A DNA stretch of 64,000 bases from Shewanella zhangzhouensis (GTDB lineage Bacteria > Pseudomonadota > Gammaproteobacteria > Enterobacterales > Shewanellaceae), in NCBI RefSeq assembly GCF_019457615.1, contig NZ_CP080414.1, positions 3,483,501 through 3,547,500 on the forward strand. The letters run 5' to 3'. Below the pieces are notes generated by a model. It was not told the DNA's origin. It saw only the letters and a program-made list of their open reading frames with translations, and made no database searches. Positions 7,000 to 16,035 of this stretch are shown in pieces. Position 1 is the stretch's first letter. The number at the start of each line of letters is the position of its first letter. Both the position numbers and the translations under genes were made by a program.

Positions 7000-9600
7000 T
7001 TAACGAATGCTGTCGCCCGAAAGTTCCAGCGTCTCTTTTACATCCGCCGCAATATCGGCTTCAGCAAACAGGAACGGACGGAAGCGCTTCTGGGTAGAAT
7101 ACAGCAGCGTCTGGTCGGCAAATTCAGGCCTCAGGATATTGCTGGTTTCCGAGTAAGTCAGAATGCCACGGGCATCCACGCCGGTATCGGTAAAGTTCAC
7201 CGCCATCATCCAACTGGAGCCATAACGAATTTGATACCCCTTGTCGGTGAGCCCTGAGCGCAGTGGCTTGCCGCTGAGCACATCCAGGGATGGCGCATAG
7301 CTGTGCTGTGGGATAAGGGTGTCATCACCGCTGGTGCTGGTGGAAAACACGTTAAAACCGCCCTCGGCGTTGTGACTGCCGGGCCATGGCAAACGCTGTC
7401 CGCTTGGCAAACCGTTGGGCAGCGAGCGCTCCACAAATTGCACATTGCCCAGAGGGGCATCCACGGCAAAACCGGCGTTCTCCAGGTTCAGTGCCGCCAG
7501 CGCCAGCGCCCTGAGGGCACTGCCATCGGTGGCCAGGGTATTAGGCGTAGATGCCGCAGCCGTGAAATCAAAGGGGACGGTCAGCATGGTATCTTCACTG
7601 AAGTTATGGGCAAACTCACGCAGGAGCGCCCCACCAATGCTGTCGTTATCCTGTTTGCCGTTCCAGCGCGTCAACGCATCGCAGGCAGCGCTGATGTCTT
7701 TGGACACGCCCTCTGCCAGCATCACTGGGGTGGAACCCTGGGCATCACACTGGGCCAGCAATTCCGGCAACACCATCTCGGCCAGGTAGCTGTGGTTACC
7801 CAGCACCGCGGCTTCCAGCTCGTCGAGGTTGAACTTGCCATCGCTGCCACCGGCCTCAGCCATCAGCTTAAGCCCCATGCGGGTACGCAGGGTTAAGCGG
7901 CCACGCTCCGGACCATACATGGGCGAGAAGAACTCCAGTGGTGACGCAAGGTTGGTTGACCAGAAGGAGTTGTTGGAGTTTTGCACAAAGTCGCTGCGCT
8001 CCAGCTTGGGTGCCCTGTTGTATGGCATGGGACCATCGAAGGCAAACAGCGAAGTGTTCCCCGGCAATATGGTAAAACCGGCCTGAGCGCGGGCATCACG
8101 AATGGCCTGCTCGGTGCGCAGCAACATCACTGCAGCATCGGACAAGCCGGGCACAGTGGAGTCGTCGATGTAGAAGGCGTTACCCTCTTTATCGGCGTAC
8201 ATGGTGTTGTTGAAGATGACACCATCGTGGTCTTTGAATGCCTGCTGGAACTCATCCTTGTTGGTAGCCAGGTTCATGGCCAGCCAGTGATCCAGCGGAT
8301 CCATATTGGCCATGTTGGCATCCTTGAGCATAAAGGCCTGGCCATCATCCCAGCCAAAGGGCGCGAGATTGGCAGGGGCCTCTATCATCACGGCATCATC
8401 TGTGTAGTACACCTCTTTTTCCGCCACCAGAATGCCCGCAGGTCCGGCATTCACCAGCACCTGCACGGTTTCCTCGTGAACATCTTTGGCTTCACCGTCC
8501 ACCAGATATTGCATCCGGTCACCTGACTTAAGCTCCAACTGATACACAATAAAATGCTCGGCAGTGGAGAAGGTGTGCGTCCAGGCAAGGTTTTCGTTAA
8601 AGCCAATGTTGATGGGACCCGGCATGCCCACCAAAGAGCCGCCCATCACATCCAGATGACCGGGGATGGTGGCATGTGATTGCCAGAATCTCAGGTTACC
8701 CGTGTGGGGGAAGTGGGGGTTGCCAAGCACCATGCCACGGCCGTTTTCGGTTTTATCCTTGCCAAGGCCCCAGCCATTGGACCCCAGATCCCTTGGGTTG
8801 GTGTCCGGCGTTTGAATGCGCGCGGCGCGGGCAATGAGGCGCTGGTTTACATCATCCGCAAACGCCTTGGTGGCGGCCGAAGCAGGCGCCGACTTGGCAG
8901 ACGCGGTAACAGCGGCCGGCCCCACGATACGCGGCAGGTATTCGGTGCCATCGCCGGGGTTAGCGTAAAAAATCAGGTCGAGGAAGTTGGCGGCACCGGG
9001 CAAGAGGGCAATGGAGAAGAGATAAGTCACCACATCTTCCGGTACTATGGGCTTCACCCAGGGCTGACCTGCACAGAAAGGTTCGGCCTGCTCTTTACCT
9101 GCTTCAACGTCACTGAGGTACTGGTTATAACCGGCAACAAAACCCGAGATCAGGGCGCGGGAATTGTCGCTGAAACTGGGCCACTTGGCCTCCGCCAGCG
9201 CCCTTATCTTCAATGCCTTATAGGCAAAGTCACTGATAAGATTGCCATTATCTTCAGATTTCGGCATCCCCGTGGTGAAGTCCAGGCTGGCATGTGGGCC
9301 AAAATACAGCGAGCGCTCTGAGTTGGCCTTGATAAAGCCATCCGCCAGAATGCAGAGGTTATCCTGTGCCTGCACATAGCCATTACCGAAGCCCAGGCTC
9401 TCGAGGTTGTCGGCTTTGATATGGGGAACCCCGTAAGAGGTGCGGCGGATATTAACTGAGAGTTTTCCATCTGGCGCGAAGGCCTGCAGCGACGTGTCGG
9501 AAGGAGGTGTCGTCACAGCGTCGTTGTCGCTGTCGTTACAGCCGGTCAGCAAAATCATGCTGCCCAGTCCCATGGCGATAAAGAGTTTGTTGAATGTCAT
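7000..9600 (-). CDS. Penicillin amidase-family acylase lipoprotein (AHL-acylase-like)
   Basis: An 866-residue N-terminal-nucleophile hydrolase. It starts with a lipoprotein signal ending in 'LLTGC', so the precursor is probably anchored in the periplasm. The family's autoprocessing site is visible as 'DLGSNGWGLG': Ser274 would become the N-terminus and nucleophile of the beta chain. The short alpha region holds 'YGVPHIKADN', and 'FNENLAWTHT' follows in the beta region. Members cleave amides such as acyl-homoserine lactones, beta-lactams or cyclic lipopeptides; Shewanella AHL acylases belong here. The substrate is not predictable from sequence alone. It is monocistronic with its own terminator. 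The ATG at 9600 is chosen because it gives the signal peptide. Confidence 0.88.
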   Translation of the reverse strand: MTFNKLFIAMGLGSMILLTGCNDSDNDAVTTPPSDTSLQAFAPDGKLSVNIRRTSYGVPHIKADNLESLGFGNGYVQAQDNLCILADGFIKANSERSLYFGPHASLDFTTGMPKSEDNGNLISDFAYKALKIRALAEAKWPSFSDNSRALISGFVAGYNQYLSDVEAGKEQAEPFCAGQPWVKPIVPEDVVTYLFSIALLPGAANFLDLIFYANPGDGTEYLPRIVGPAAVTASAKSAPASAATKAFADDVNQRLIARAARIQTPDTNPRDLGSNGWGLGKDKTENGRGMVLGNPHFPHTGNLRFWQSHATIPGHLDVMGGSLVGMPGPINIGFNENLAWTHTFSTAEHFIVYQLELKSGDRMQYLVDGEAKDVHEETVQVLVNAGPAGILVAEKEVYYTDDAVMIEAPANLAPFGWDDGQAFMLKDANMANMDPLDHWLAMNLATNKDEFQQAFKDHDGVIFNNTMYADKEGNAFYIDDSTVPGLSDAAVMLLRTEQAIRDARAQAGFTILPGNTSLFAFDGPMPYNRAPKLERSDFVQNSNNSFWSTNLASPLEFFSPMYGPERGRLTLRTRMGLKLMAEAGGSDGKFNLDELEAAVLGNHSYLAEMVLPELLAQCDAQGSTPVMLAEGVSKDISAACDALTRWNGKQDNDSIGGALLREFAHNFSEDTMLTVPFDFTAAASTPNTLATDGSALRALALAALNLENAGFAVDAPLGNVQFVERSLPNGLPSGQRLPWPGSHNAEGGFNVFSTSTSGDDTLIPQHSYAPSLDVLSGKPLRSGLTDKGYQIRYGSSWMMAVNFTDTGVDARGILTYSETSNILRPEFADQTLLYSTQKRFRPFLFAEADIAADVKETLELSGDSIR

Positions 9601-9817
9601 AATTATTAGTCTCGTTAGAATCCCCTTCCCTGCGACAGGAACCCCTGTATCCCTGTAAAAAGGAACGCAAAAAAGAGGAGCATATGTCGTATCCCGAAGG
9701 GTGCTTGCCCTGACTCGCCGCTGACGCCAAAATAGCGGTCCGTTTCGAGCAAAAACACCTCGGACCATTTAAACAGTCATTTAAACAAACGTCTACATGT
9801 TGGAAATAATTAACACA

Positions 9818-10360
9818 ATGACATTAACAAACATCAAGGTGCTGGTCGGCTCCAAAAACCCCATCAAGGTTGCCGCCGCCAAAGGCGCCATCGAAGCCCT
9901 GTACCCACAGGCCGAAGTCGAATGTCACGGTGTATCCGTGCCATCCGGCGTACCGGACCAGCCCATGAATACCGCTGATACCCGCCTTGGCGCCATCAAC
10001 CGTGCCAAGGCATGTCACGAACTGGGCAACGCCCACTTTTACATAGCCATGGAAGGTGGCGTCGACGAACTGGAAGATGGCCCTGCCACCTTTGCCTACG
10101 TGGCCATAGTGACAGACTCGGGTGAGATGTCGGTGGGCAGAAGCAGCCAGTTACCCTTGCCAAGGCAGATTTATGCCGCCCTTCAGGCCGGTGAAGAACT
10201 GGGCCATGTGATGGATAGAATGTTCAATACTGTGAACATCAAGCAGGATGTGGGCGCCATCGGCTTACTGACCCACAACGCCGAGAGTCGTGGCAGCAGC
10301 TATCGCCAGGCCCTGATCCTCGCCATGGCGCCACTGTTGCACCCTGAGCTGTATCGATAA
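9818..10360 (+). CDS. yjjX: Inosine/xanthosine triphosphatase, YjjX family
   Basis: Hydrolyses non-canonical ITP and XTP to monophosphates, protecting nucleic acids. Recognised by 'VLVGSKNPIKVAAAKGAIEA' at the N-terminus, 'SGVPDQPMNTADTRLGAINRA', the acidic 'IAMEGGVDE' and 'AIGLLTHNAESRGSSYRQA' near the C-terminus. At 180 residues it is the normal size. The ATG at 9818 matches the family start; an in-frame ATG at 9797 would add seven residues. It is transcribed away from the acylase gene and is followed by the MarR-GNAT gene. Confidence 0.88.
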   Translation: MTLTNIKVLVGSKNPIKVAAAKGAIEALYPQAEVECHGVSVPSGVPDQPMNTADTRLGAINRAKACHELGNAHFYIAMEGGVDELEDGPATFAYVAIVTDSGEMSVGRSSQLPLPRQIYAALQAGEELGHVMDRMFNTVNIKQDVGAIGLLTHNAESRGSSYRQALILAMAPLLHPELYR

Positions 10361-10401
10361 TAACAACCGCACCTCTTGCCTAAGGTTAAAAAACTGTTAG
10401 A

Positions 10402-10422
10402 TTGGTTGTAATTCGCAACCAA
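10402..10422. promoter_or_regulatory. Probable MarR-type operator
   Basis: TTGGTTG-TAATTCG-CAACCAA: perfect 7-bp arms with a 7-nt centre, ending 12 bp before the start codon of the MarR-GNAT gene. A weak promoter, TTGCCT-N16-TAGATT, overlaps its left side (from about 10376). This is the usual arrangement for MarR autorepression; the assignment is inference from position and symmetry. Confidence 0.6.
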
Positions 10423-10434
10423 ACAAACCACAAC

Positions 10435-11373
10435 ATGGTCAGAAGCACCCAAGTTCAGGAATCCCAGGCCCGTGAAGTCCGCCAGCTTTCACGGCAACTG
10501 ATACGTCAACTCGGTATGTTGGCGGGCGCCGTTGGCAAACTGCCCCTAAGCCCCGTTCAGGCCCACGCCCTCATTGAACTGGGGCAGCAAAGCCTGTCCA
10601 TCAAACAGCTCGCCCAACTGCTGAATATCGACAAATCCAACGCCAGCCGTGCCGTGACTCATCTGGTGGAAAAAAAGTTGGTGGAAACCCGGGTACATCA
10701 GCGGGACAGCCGCAGCCTGCAAGCCAGTTTGACTGCCAGGGGCCGAACTATGCTCGAGCGTCTCGACGAGCAGCAGGACAACTATTTTCTACAGGTATTG
10801 GCCCAGCTGACTGACGAAGAAGCAGGACAAATCGCCCTGGCATTGGGGCGTTTTCAGCGAGCCATAGTGCAGGCCAAGGCCCAGGACGGCATTGAAATCC
10901 GCCCACTCACTCCCGAGGACGATGCCGCCATTGCCGCAGTGATCCGCGAAGTATCAGCGGAATACGGACTCACGCCGGACAAGGGTTACGGCGTGGCCGA
11001 CAAGACCCTGGATTGCCTCAGTGAGGTCTACAGTGTACCCGGCGCCGCCTACTGGGTGATTTGTCAGGATGGCCAGGTGCTGGGGGGCGGCGGCATTGCC
11101 CCACTCGCCAGTGAACCCGGGGTGTGCGAGCTGCAAAAAATGTACTTTTTGCCGGTGATCCGTGGCAAGGGCCTTGCCAGGCGCCTTGCCAACCACAGCC
11201 TCGCCTTCGCCCGCCAGGAAGGCTACAGGGAGTGCTACCTGGAAACCACGGCCGTGCTTCACGAAGCCGTAAAGCTCTATGAATCATTGGGCTTTGAACA
11301 CCTTACGGCCCCCATGGGCAACACAGGCCACGATGCCTGCGAAATCCCCATGCTCAAGCGCCTCACCCTCTGA
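10435..11373 (+). CDS. MarR-GNAT fusion: winged-helix regulator with acetyltransferase domain
   Basis: A two-domain protein of 312 residues. Residues about 1-145 form a MarR winged helix: 'LSIKQLAQLLNIDKSNASRA' is the DNA-recognition region and 'RVHQRDSRSLQASLTARG' the wing. Residues about 155-310 form a GNAT domain with acetyl-CoA loop 'VIRGKGLARRLANHSL' and 'AVKLYESLGF'. Such fusions are known in many bacteria, where the acetyltransferase half may sense or modify a ligand. A 21-bp palindrome sits directly upstream, which favours the ATG at 10435 over the upstream ATT/GTG-type starts near 10402. Function of this copy is unknown. Confidence 0.88.
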   Translation: MVRSTQVQESQAREVRQLSRQLIRQLGMLAGAVGKLPLSPVQAHALIELGQQSLSIKQLAQLLNIDKSNASRAVTHLVEKKLVETRVHQRDSRSLQASLTARGRTMLERLDEQQDNYFLQVLAQLTDEEAGQIALALGRFQRAIVQAKAQDGIEIRPLTPEDDAAIAAVIREVSAEYGLTPDKGYGVADKTLDCLSEVYSVPGAAYWVICQDGQVLGGGGIAPLASEPGVCELQKMYFLPVIRGKGLARRLANHSLAFARQEGYRECYLETTAVLHEAVKLYESLGFEHLTAPMGNTGHDACEIPMLKRLTL

Positions 11374-11478
11374 CGCAATTTTGTGCAAGCGATAAGACAA
11401 GGCCCTGTGCTGCCTTGCTTTATCAGCCAGACTTGATAGCTTCAAACTCATAACGCCTATCATGCTGAGGATGTTTTG

Positions 11479-12516
11479 ATGGAATACCGCCGCCTGCCCC
11501 ACTCCAATCTGGAGGTCAGCTCTCTGTGCCTTGGCACCATGACTTGGGGCGAACAGAATACCCAGGCCGACGCCTTTGCCCAGCTGGACTGCGCCATTGG
11601 CCGGGGCATCAACTTTATCGACGCTGCCGAAATGTATCCTGTGCCGCCCCGCCCCGAGACCCAGGGGGCCACAGAAGAGATCCTCGGCAACTACCTCAAG
11701 GCCCGTGGCAATCGCGATGAACTGGTGATCGCCACCAAGATTTGTGCCCACGGTGGCAAGGGCGACTATATCCGCCCCAAGATGGCACTGGACTGGAACA
11801 ACATCCACGAGGCCGTGGATGCGTCCTTAACCCGCCTGGGCATAGACACCATCGACCTGTATCAGCTGCACTGGCCCGACAGAAACACCAATTTCTTCGG
11901 CGAGCTGATGTACAAGCGTGACGATGCCGAGCACCAAACCCCCATTATTGAAACCCTCGAGGCCCTGGCCGAGCTGATTAGGGTAGGAAAAATCCGCTAC
12001 ATCGGAGTTTCCAACGAAACCCCCTGGGGCATCATGAAGTATCTGCATCTGGCCGAAAAACATGGTCTGCCACGCATCGTATCGATTCAAAACCCCTACA
12101 ACCTGCTTAACCGCAGCTTTGAAGTGGGCATGAGCGAAATCAGCCACAGGGAGGAGTTACCGCTGCTGGCCTACTCGCCACTGGCCTTTGGCACTTTAAG
12201 CGGCAAATACCTCAATGGCGAATGGCCGGAGCAGGCACGTCTGACCCTGTTCAAGCGTTTTGCCCGCTACAGCAGCGACCATGCCAAAGCGGCCACCGAG
12301 GCCTATGTCAATCTGGCGCGGGAGTTCAGCTTGAGCCCGGCGCAAATGGCACTGGCCTTTGTGAACAGTCGCAGCTTTGTGGGCAGCAACATCATAGGTG
12401 CCACTTCGGTGGAGCAGCTGAAAGAGAACATCGACAGCCTGGATGTCAGCATGCCCGACGCGCTTTTTGAGCGCATCAACGCCCTTGGGGAAATCTACCG
12501 TTTACCCTGCCCTTAA
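11479..12516 (+). CDS. tas: Aldo/keto reductase, Tas family
   Basis: A 345-residue NADPH-dependent oxidoreductase with a TIM barrel. It closely follows E. coli Tas: 'LPHSNLEVSSLCLGTMTWGE' at the N-terminus, the characteristic 'AAEMYPVPPRPETQG', and 'YIGVSNETPWG'. The catalytic Tyr of AKRs lies in 'DAAEMYPVP'. Tas was found as a suppressor of tyrosine auxotrophy and related proteins act like potassium-channel beta subunits; the substrate is not known. GAGG lies eight bases before the ATG at 11479. The stop codon abuts three short tandem repeats. Confidence 0.88.
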   Translation: MEYRRLPHSNLEVSSLCLGTMTWGEQNTQADAFAQLDCAIGRGINFIDAAEMYPVPPRPETQGATEEILGNYLKARGNRDELVIATKICAHGGKGDYIRPKMALDWNNIHEAVDASLTRLGIDTIDLYQLHWPDRNTNFFGELMYKRDDAEHQTPIIETLEALAELIRVGKIRYIGVSNETPWGIMKYLHLAEKHGLPRIVSIQNPYNLLNRSFEVGMSEISHREELPLLAYSPLAFGTLSGKYLNGEWPEQARLTLFKRFARYSSDHAKAATEAYVNLAREFSLSPAQMALAFVNSRSFVGSNIIGATSVEQLKENIDSLDVSMPDALFERINALGEIYRLPCP

Positions 12517-12554
12517 GTTACGGGCTATAGTTACGGGCTGCAGTGACGGGCTGC
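12516..12554. repeat. Three 13-bp tandem repeats just after the tas stop codon
   Basis: AGTTACGGGCTAT, AGTTACGGGCTGC and AGTGACGGGCTGC are adjacent and begin on the last base of the TAA stop. The last two differ by one base. No hairpin forms, so this is not a terminator. Confidence 0.85.
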
Positions 12555-12674
12555 CAATCCAGATCAATTATTGCTTCAATTCCTGTTTCAATCCCGGCGC
12601 GGCCTTGCAATGGCCGCGCAAATCCTTAAAGATCAACTCAATCCCTTTTCGGCTACTGCTTTGACAGCGTTTTA

Positions 12675-13904
12675 ATGAACATTCCCAGCCTTCGTAACCA
12701 GTTCCCTGCACTTGACCAACACATTGGCGATTATCCGCTGGTGTATCTGGACACGGCCGCCACCAGTCAAAAGCCCCGGCAGGTACTGGATGCCATGGCG
12801 AACTTTCTGACCACAGACAACGCCAACGTGCACCGTGCAGCCCATACCCTGTCGGGTCGTGCCACCGCAAGCTACGAAGCCGTGCGGGATAAGCTCAAAG
12901 CCTTTATCCATGCCGTACGCCGGGAAGAAATTATCTTCACCCACGGCACCACAGAGGCCATCAATCTGGTGGCCAATGGGCTTAAACACCGTCTCAATCC
13001 CGGCGATGTCATCCTGGTTGACAGCGCCGCCCACCATGCCAATCTGGTGCCCTGGCAGCAGCTTGCTGCGCAAACCGGTGCCAGGGTGGAAGCCATTCCC
13101 CTGACGGCAGAGCTGCGTTTGGATATAGCTGCATTCGAAGCTCTGCTTGAAGCAGGCGCCGCTGTGGTGGCGCTCGGTCATGTATCCAACGTGCTGGGCA
13201 CTGTGAATGACGTAAAAACCCTCTGCGCCAAAGCCCGCGCCAAGGGTGCCCTCACCCTGGTGGATGGCGCCCAGGCAGTGGCACACCAGGCCGTGGATGT
13301 GGCCGATATCGGCTGCGACTTTTACGTGTTTTCCGGCCACAAGATGTATGCACCCGATGGCGTGGGCGTGCTCTACGGTCGCTTCGAGGCGCTCGATAGC
13401 CTCACGCCGCTGCTCACCGGCGGCGAGATGATAAAAACGGTAAGCTTTGCCGACACCCAATTTGGCGAGCTGCCAAACCGGCTCGAGGCCGGTACGCCGC
13501 CCATCGTCTCTGTTATCGGACTTGGAGCCGCAATCGACTTTATCAATAGCCTCGACAGGCTTGCGCTGCAGGCCCACGAGAGGGAACTCATGGCCAGGCT
13601 TCGCGCCGGGCTTGAGACGGTGCCGCAAATCCGCATTCACAGCCCCCACGATGACACGGCTTATGCCCCCAACAGCGGCGCCATTGCCTTCAACCTGGGG
13701 GATCAACATCATCAGGATGTGGGTATCTTATTGGATCAGCAGGGAATTGCAGTTCGCTGCGGCCATCATTGCGCCATGCCGCTGATGAGCCTGATGGGCG
13801 TAAAAGGCTGCTGCCGTGCCTCCATAGGCCTTTACACCACCCCGAATGACATTGACCGTTTTCTCGCTGCCATCAAAGAAGCGGCCGAACTCTTATGCCC
13901 ATGA
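12675..13904 (+). CDS. csdA: Cysteine desulfurase, CsdA/SufS class
   Basis: PLP enzyme that removes sulfur from cysteine (or selenium from selenocysteine) and passes it on through a persulfide. Residue Lys223 in 'FSGHKMYAP' is the PLP lysine; Cys366 in 'RCGHHCAMPLM' is the persulfide cysteine. PLP contacts are seen in 'FTHGTTEAINLVA' and 'DSAAHHANLVPW'. The class II pattern and the neighbouring csdE identify the CsdA system rather than IscS. Length of 409 is slightly more than E. coli CsdA (401). The sulfur acceptor gene csdE begins 17 bp downstream. Confidence 0.92.
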   Translation: MNIPSLRNQFPALDQHIGDYPLVYLDTAATSQKPRQVLDAMANFLTTDNANVHRAAHTLSGRATASYEAVRDKLKAFIHAVRREEIIFTHGTTEAINLVANGLKHRLNPGDVILVDSAAHHANLVPWQQLAAQTGARVEAIPLTAELRLDIAAFEALLEAGAAVVALGHVSNVLGTVNDVKTLCAKARAKGALTLVDGAQAVAHQAVDVADIGCDFYVFSGHKMYAPDGVGVLYGRFEALDSLTPLLTGGEMIKTVSFADTQFGELPNRLEAGTPPIVSVIGLGAAIDFINSLDRLALQAHERELMARLRAGLETVPQIRIHSPHDDTAYAPNSGAIAFNLGDQHHQDVGILLDQQGIAVRCGHHCAMPLMSLMGVKGCCRASIGLYTTPNDIDRFLAAIKEAAELLCP

Positions 13905-13921
13905 TCTGCTGCGAGGAAACC

Positions 13922-14380
13922 ATGGAACTACGTCCCACCCCCACCGAGTTTTTAAGCCGCCATCAAGACAGCAGTGCCCCGCTCGCGCAGCTGGTTAGTC
14001 AGGTGCAACAAGCCCCCAACTGGCAGGAAAAGTACCGCGCCCTGATGCTGGGCGGTAAAGCCCTGGCGCCCCTGGCGCCTGAGTGGCAAACCGAGGATGC
14101 CAGGGTGCGCGGCTGCGAGAGCGCCGCCTGGCTGTATCATCATGGCGAGCAGGGAAAACACTATTTTATTGCCGGCTCCGAGGCGCGCATTGTCACCGGC
14201 CTGATAGCCCTGCTGCTGGGCGCCTGCTCCGGTAAAACCAGTGAAGAGCTGGCTGCCTTCGATGCGGCGGCCTATTTCAGCGCCCTGGGTCTGGAGGGGC
14301 AGCTCAGCCCATCACGCACCAACGGCGTGTATGCCCTGGCAAACCGCATCAAAGAATTAAGCCACGAGGATACCCCATGA
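13922..14380 (+). CDS. csdE: Sulfur acceptor protein CsdE (SufE family)
   Basis: A 152-residue SufE-fold protein that accepts sulfane sulfur from CsdA and stimulates its activity. The acceptor cysteine is Cys65 in 'VRGCESAAWLYH', the conserved loop of the family. The N-terminal 'WQEKYRALMLGGKAL' matches the helix that contacts the desulfurase. The ATG at 13922 has a strong GAGGAAA; the frame also contains an earlier ATG at 13895 inside csdA. The gene ends in ATGA, sharing four bases with the next gene, so the three are one transcription unit. Confidence 0.92.
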   Translation: MELRPTPTEFLSRHQDSSAPLAQLVSQVQQAPNWQEKYRALMLGGKALAPLAPEWQTEDARVRGCESAAWLYHHGEQGKHYFIAGSEARIVTGLIALLLGACSGKTSEELAAFDAAAYFSALGLEGQLSPSRTNGVYALANRIKELSHEDTP

Positions 14381-15516
14381 CCAATCTTCACCGGCGCAGC
14401 CTGATAAAAGCCCTCGGCGCCAGCGCCCTACTGTCGGCCCTGCCCACTGGAGTGCTTGGTGCCAAGTCACTGCGACCTCTTTATATAGATGGCCTGTCGT
14501 TTTTACCTGACTCCCTGGACGACCTCGCCGCCTCCGGCCTCTCGGCTTACCTGTGTGATATCTCCGCCATTGAAGAAGTAAAACAGGAAGACGGCACCCT
14601 CAACTACAAGCGCACCTACAACGCCTGCATCAAATCAATTACCGAAGCCGGAAAGCGCGTAAGCGATAACCCCAAGCAGCTGCTGCAGGGGCTTTCAGCC
14701 AAAGACATACAAAGCGCCCGTGAGTCGGGGCGCACTGCGGTGTTTTTCCAGATTCAGGGGGCAGACTGTGTGGAAGAGCGCCTGTCCCAGGTGGATGAGT
14801 TCTACCAAAAGGGCCTCAGGGTACTGCAGCTCACCCATCACTATGGCAACAGCTTTGCCGGTGGCGCGCTGGACAGCGATGAGCGCGGCGGCCTGAATCT
14901 CCCCCTCAGTCCCAAGGGCTATGCCCTGGTGGATAAACTCAACGACAGCGGCATTCTCATCGACCTGAGTCACTCCAGCCCCCAAACCGCACTGGACACC
15001 CTAGCGGCCTCCCGCATGCCGGTGGTGCAAAGCCACGGCGCAGCCCGCGCCATCGTCAACCACGCGCGCTGCTCACCGGATCAGGTGATCCGCGCTATTG
15101 CAGACAGCGGCGGTGTATTCGGCACCTTTATGATGAGCTTTTGGCTGACGACCAACAGCACACCCTCGGTTGAGCACTATCTAGCACAGCTGAAACACGT
15201 GGCCAAAGTAGGTGGCGTAGACGCAGTGGCCATTGCCAACGACTATCCGCTGCGGGGCCAGGAAAATCTGCTCAAACTCAACAATGACAACGCCGAAGGG
15301 GTGAAGGAGTATCTGGACTGGTGGCACAGCCTGCGGGCCAAAAAGGTACTCGGCTTCGACCATGAGCCGGTGCACGTGGTGATCCCCGAACTCAATCACA
15401 TAGAACGCATGAGCCGTATCCACAATGCCCTCAAGGGCGCAGGTTTCAGCGCCGCGGACACCGATAAAATCATGGGTGGCAACTGGCAGCGGGTGCTTGG
15501 CGCCGTGCTCGGCTAA
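14377..15516 (+). CDS. M19 (renal dipeptidase-like) exported protein with degenerate metal site
   Basis: A 379-residue amidohydrolase-fold protein. The N-terminus 'HRRSLIKALGASALLSALP' looks like a Tat-type signal with twin arginine, so the protein is probably periplasmic. M19 landmarks are partly kept: His199 in 'IDLSHSS', His220 in 'VQSHGAAR' and Asp289 in 'IANDYPL'. However, the HxD metal pair of the 'DGHND' motif is replaced (Leu40, Phe42 in 'IDGLSFLPD') and the bridging Glu is Gln127 in 'IQGAD'. A binuclear zinc site of the classical kind therefore seems impossible. It overlaps csdE by ATGA. The family is clear; activity and substrate are unknown. Confidence 0.8.
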   Translation: MTNLHRRSLIKALGASALLSALPTGVLGAKSLRPLYIDGLSFLPDSLDDLAASGLSAYLCDISAIEEVKQEDGTLNYKRTYNACIKSITEAGKRVSDNPKQLLQGLSAKDIQSARESGRTAVFFQIQGADCVEERLSQVDEFYQKGLRVLQLTHHYGNSFAGGALDSDERGGLNLPLSPKGYALVDKLNDSGILIDLSHSSPQTALDTLAASRMPVVQSHGAARAIVNHARCSPDQVIRAIADSGGVFGTFMMSFWLTTNSTPSVEHYLAQLKHVAKVGGVDAVAIANDYPLRGQENLLKLNNDNAEGVKEYLDWWHSLRAKKVLGFDHEPVHVVIPELNHIERMSRIHNALKGAGFSAADTDKIMGGNWQRVLGAVLG

Positions 15517-15554
15517 GCGCTGAATTTCAGGGATTGCCCACACCCGCTCAAACG

Positions 15555-15584
15555 ACAACAGGACCGCACCGGCGGTCCTGTTGT
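15555..15584. terminator. Hairpin between convergent genes
   Basis: ACAACAGGACCGC-accg-GCGGTCCTGTTGT: a perfect 13-bp stem. The U-tract is weak (TTGTGTT), but its position between the convergent M19 and YciI genes fits a shared terminator. Confidence 0.7.
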
Positions 15585-15617
15585 GTTCAGCAATACCGCT
15601 TTTTCAAGCCATTGGCA

Positions 15618-15911
15618 TCAGAGGCTCAGCAGGGCTTCAAACCCCGGCGCCGCCTTGGATGGCATAAACCGGGTTATTTCCATATTGGCAATACCGTAAC
15701 GAAAGAAGGGGTCTTCATTGAGAATGGCATCCAGTTGCTCGCGGCTGTCGAGGTGCGACAGAATAACGCCACCGGTACGCGGTGACTTGGGGCCGGATGC
15801 CAAAAAGTGCCCGAGGGCGTAGTGCTTATCCAGATATTCCAGATGGGCCTGCAGGTGTTTTTCGACTTCGGCAAGCTCAACCAAATAGGTCAGAGAGACA
15901 ATAAACATCAT
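15618..15911 (-). CDS. YciI-family protein
   Basis: A 97-residue protein with the dimeric ferredoxin-like fold of YciI. It shows 'VSLTYLVELAEVEKHLQAHLEYLDKHY' (first 10-35 residues), 'FLASGPKSPRTGGVILSHLD', and 'LNEDPFFRYGIANMEITRF', all typical. The conserved His-Asp pair proposed for catalysis in the family is represented by His23 and Asp69-like positions, but the reaction is unknown. A second ATG at 15908 is an equally good start. It is a lone gene on the - strand. Confidence 0.85.
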   Translation of the reverse strand: MMFIVSLTYLVELAEVEKHLQAHLEYLDKHYALGHFLASGPKSPRTGGVILSHLDSREQLDAILNEDPFFRYGIANMEITRFMPSKAAPGFEALLSL

Positions 15912-16035
15912 TCAACTTCCTGTAAGAGATTCCATGTACGGCAACGCCTGAGAAACCAGATTAGTATAGTCTGCGACGGCTGAAAGCAGGCAACATCATG
16001 CATCCAGCAACATTCGAAAAAGCAATGCCTCCCCA

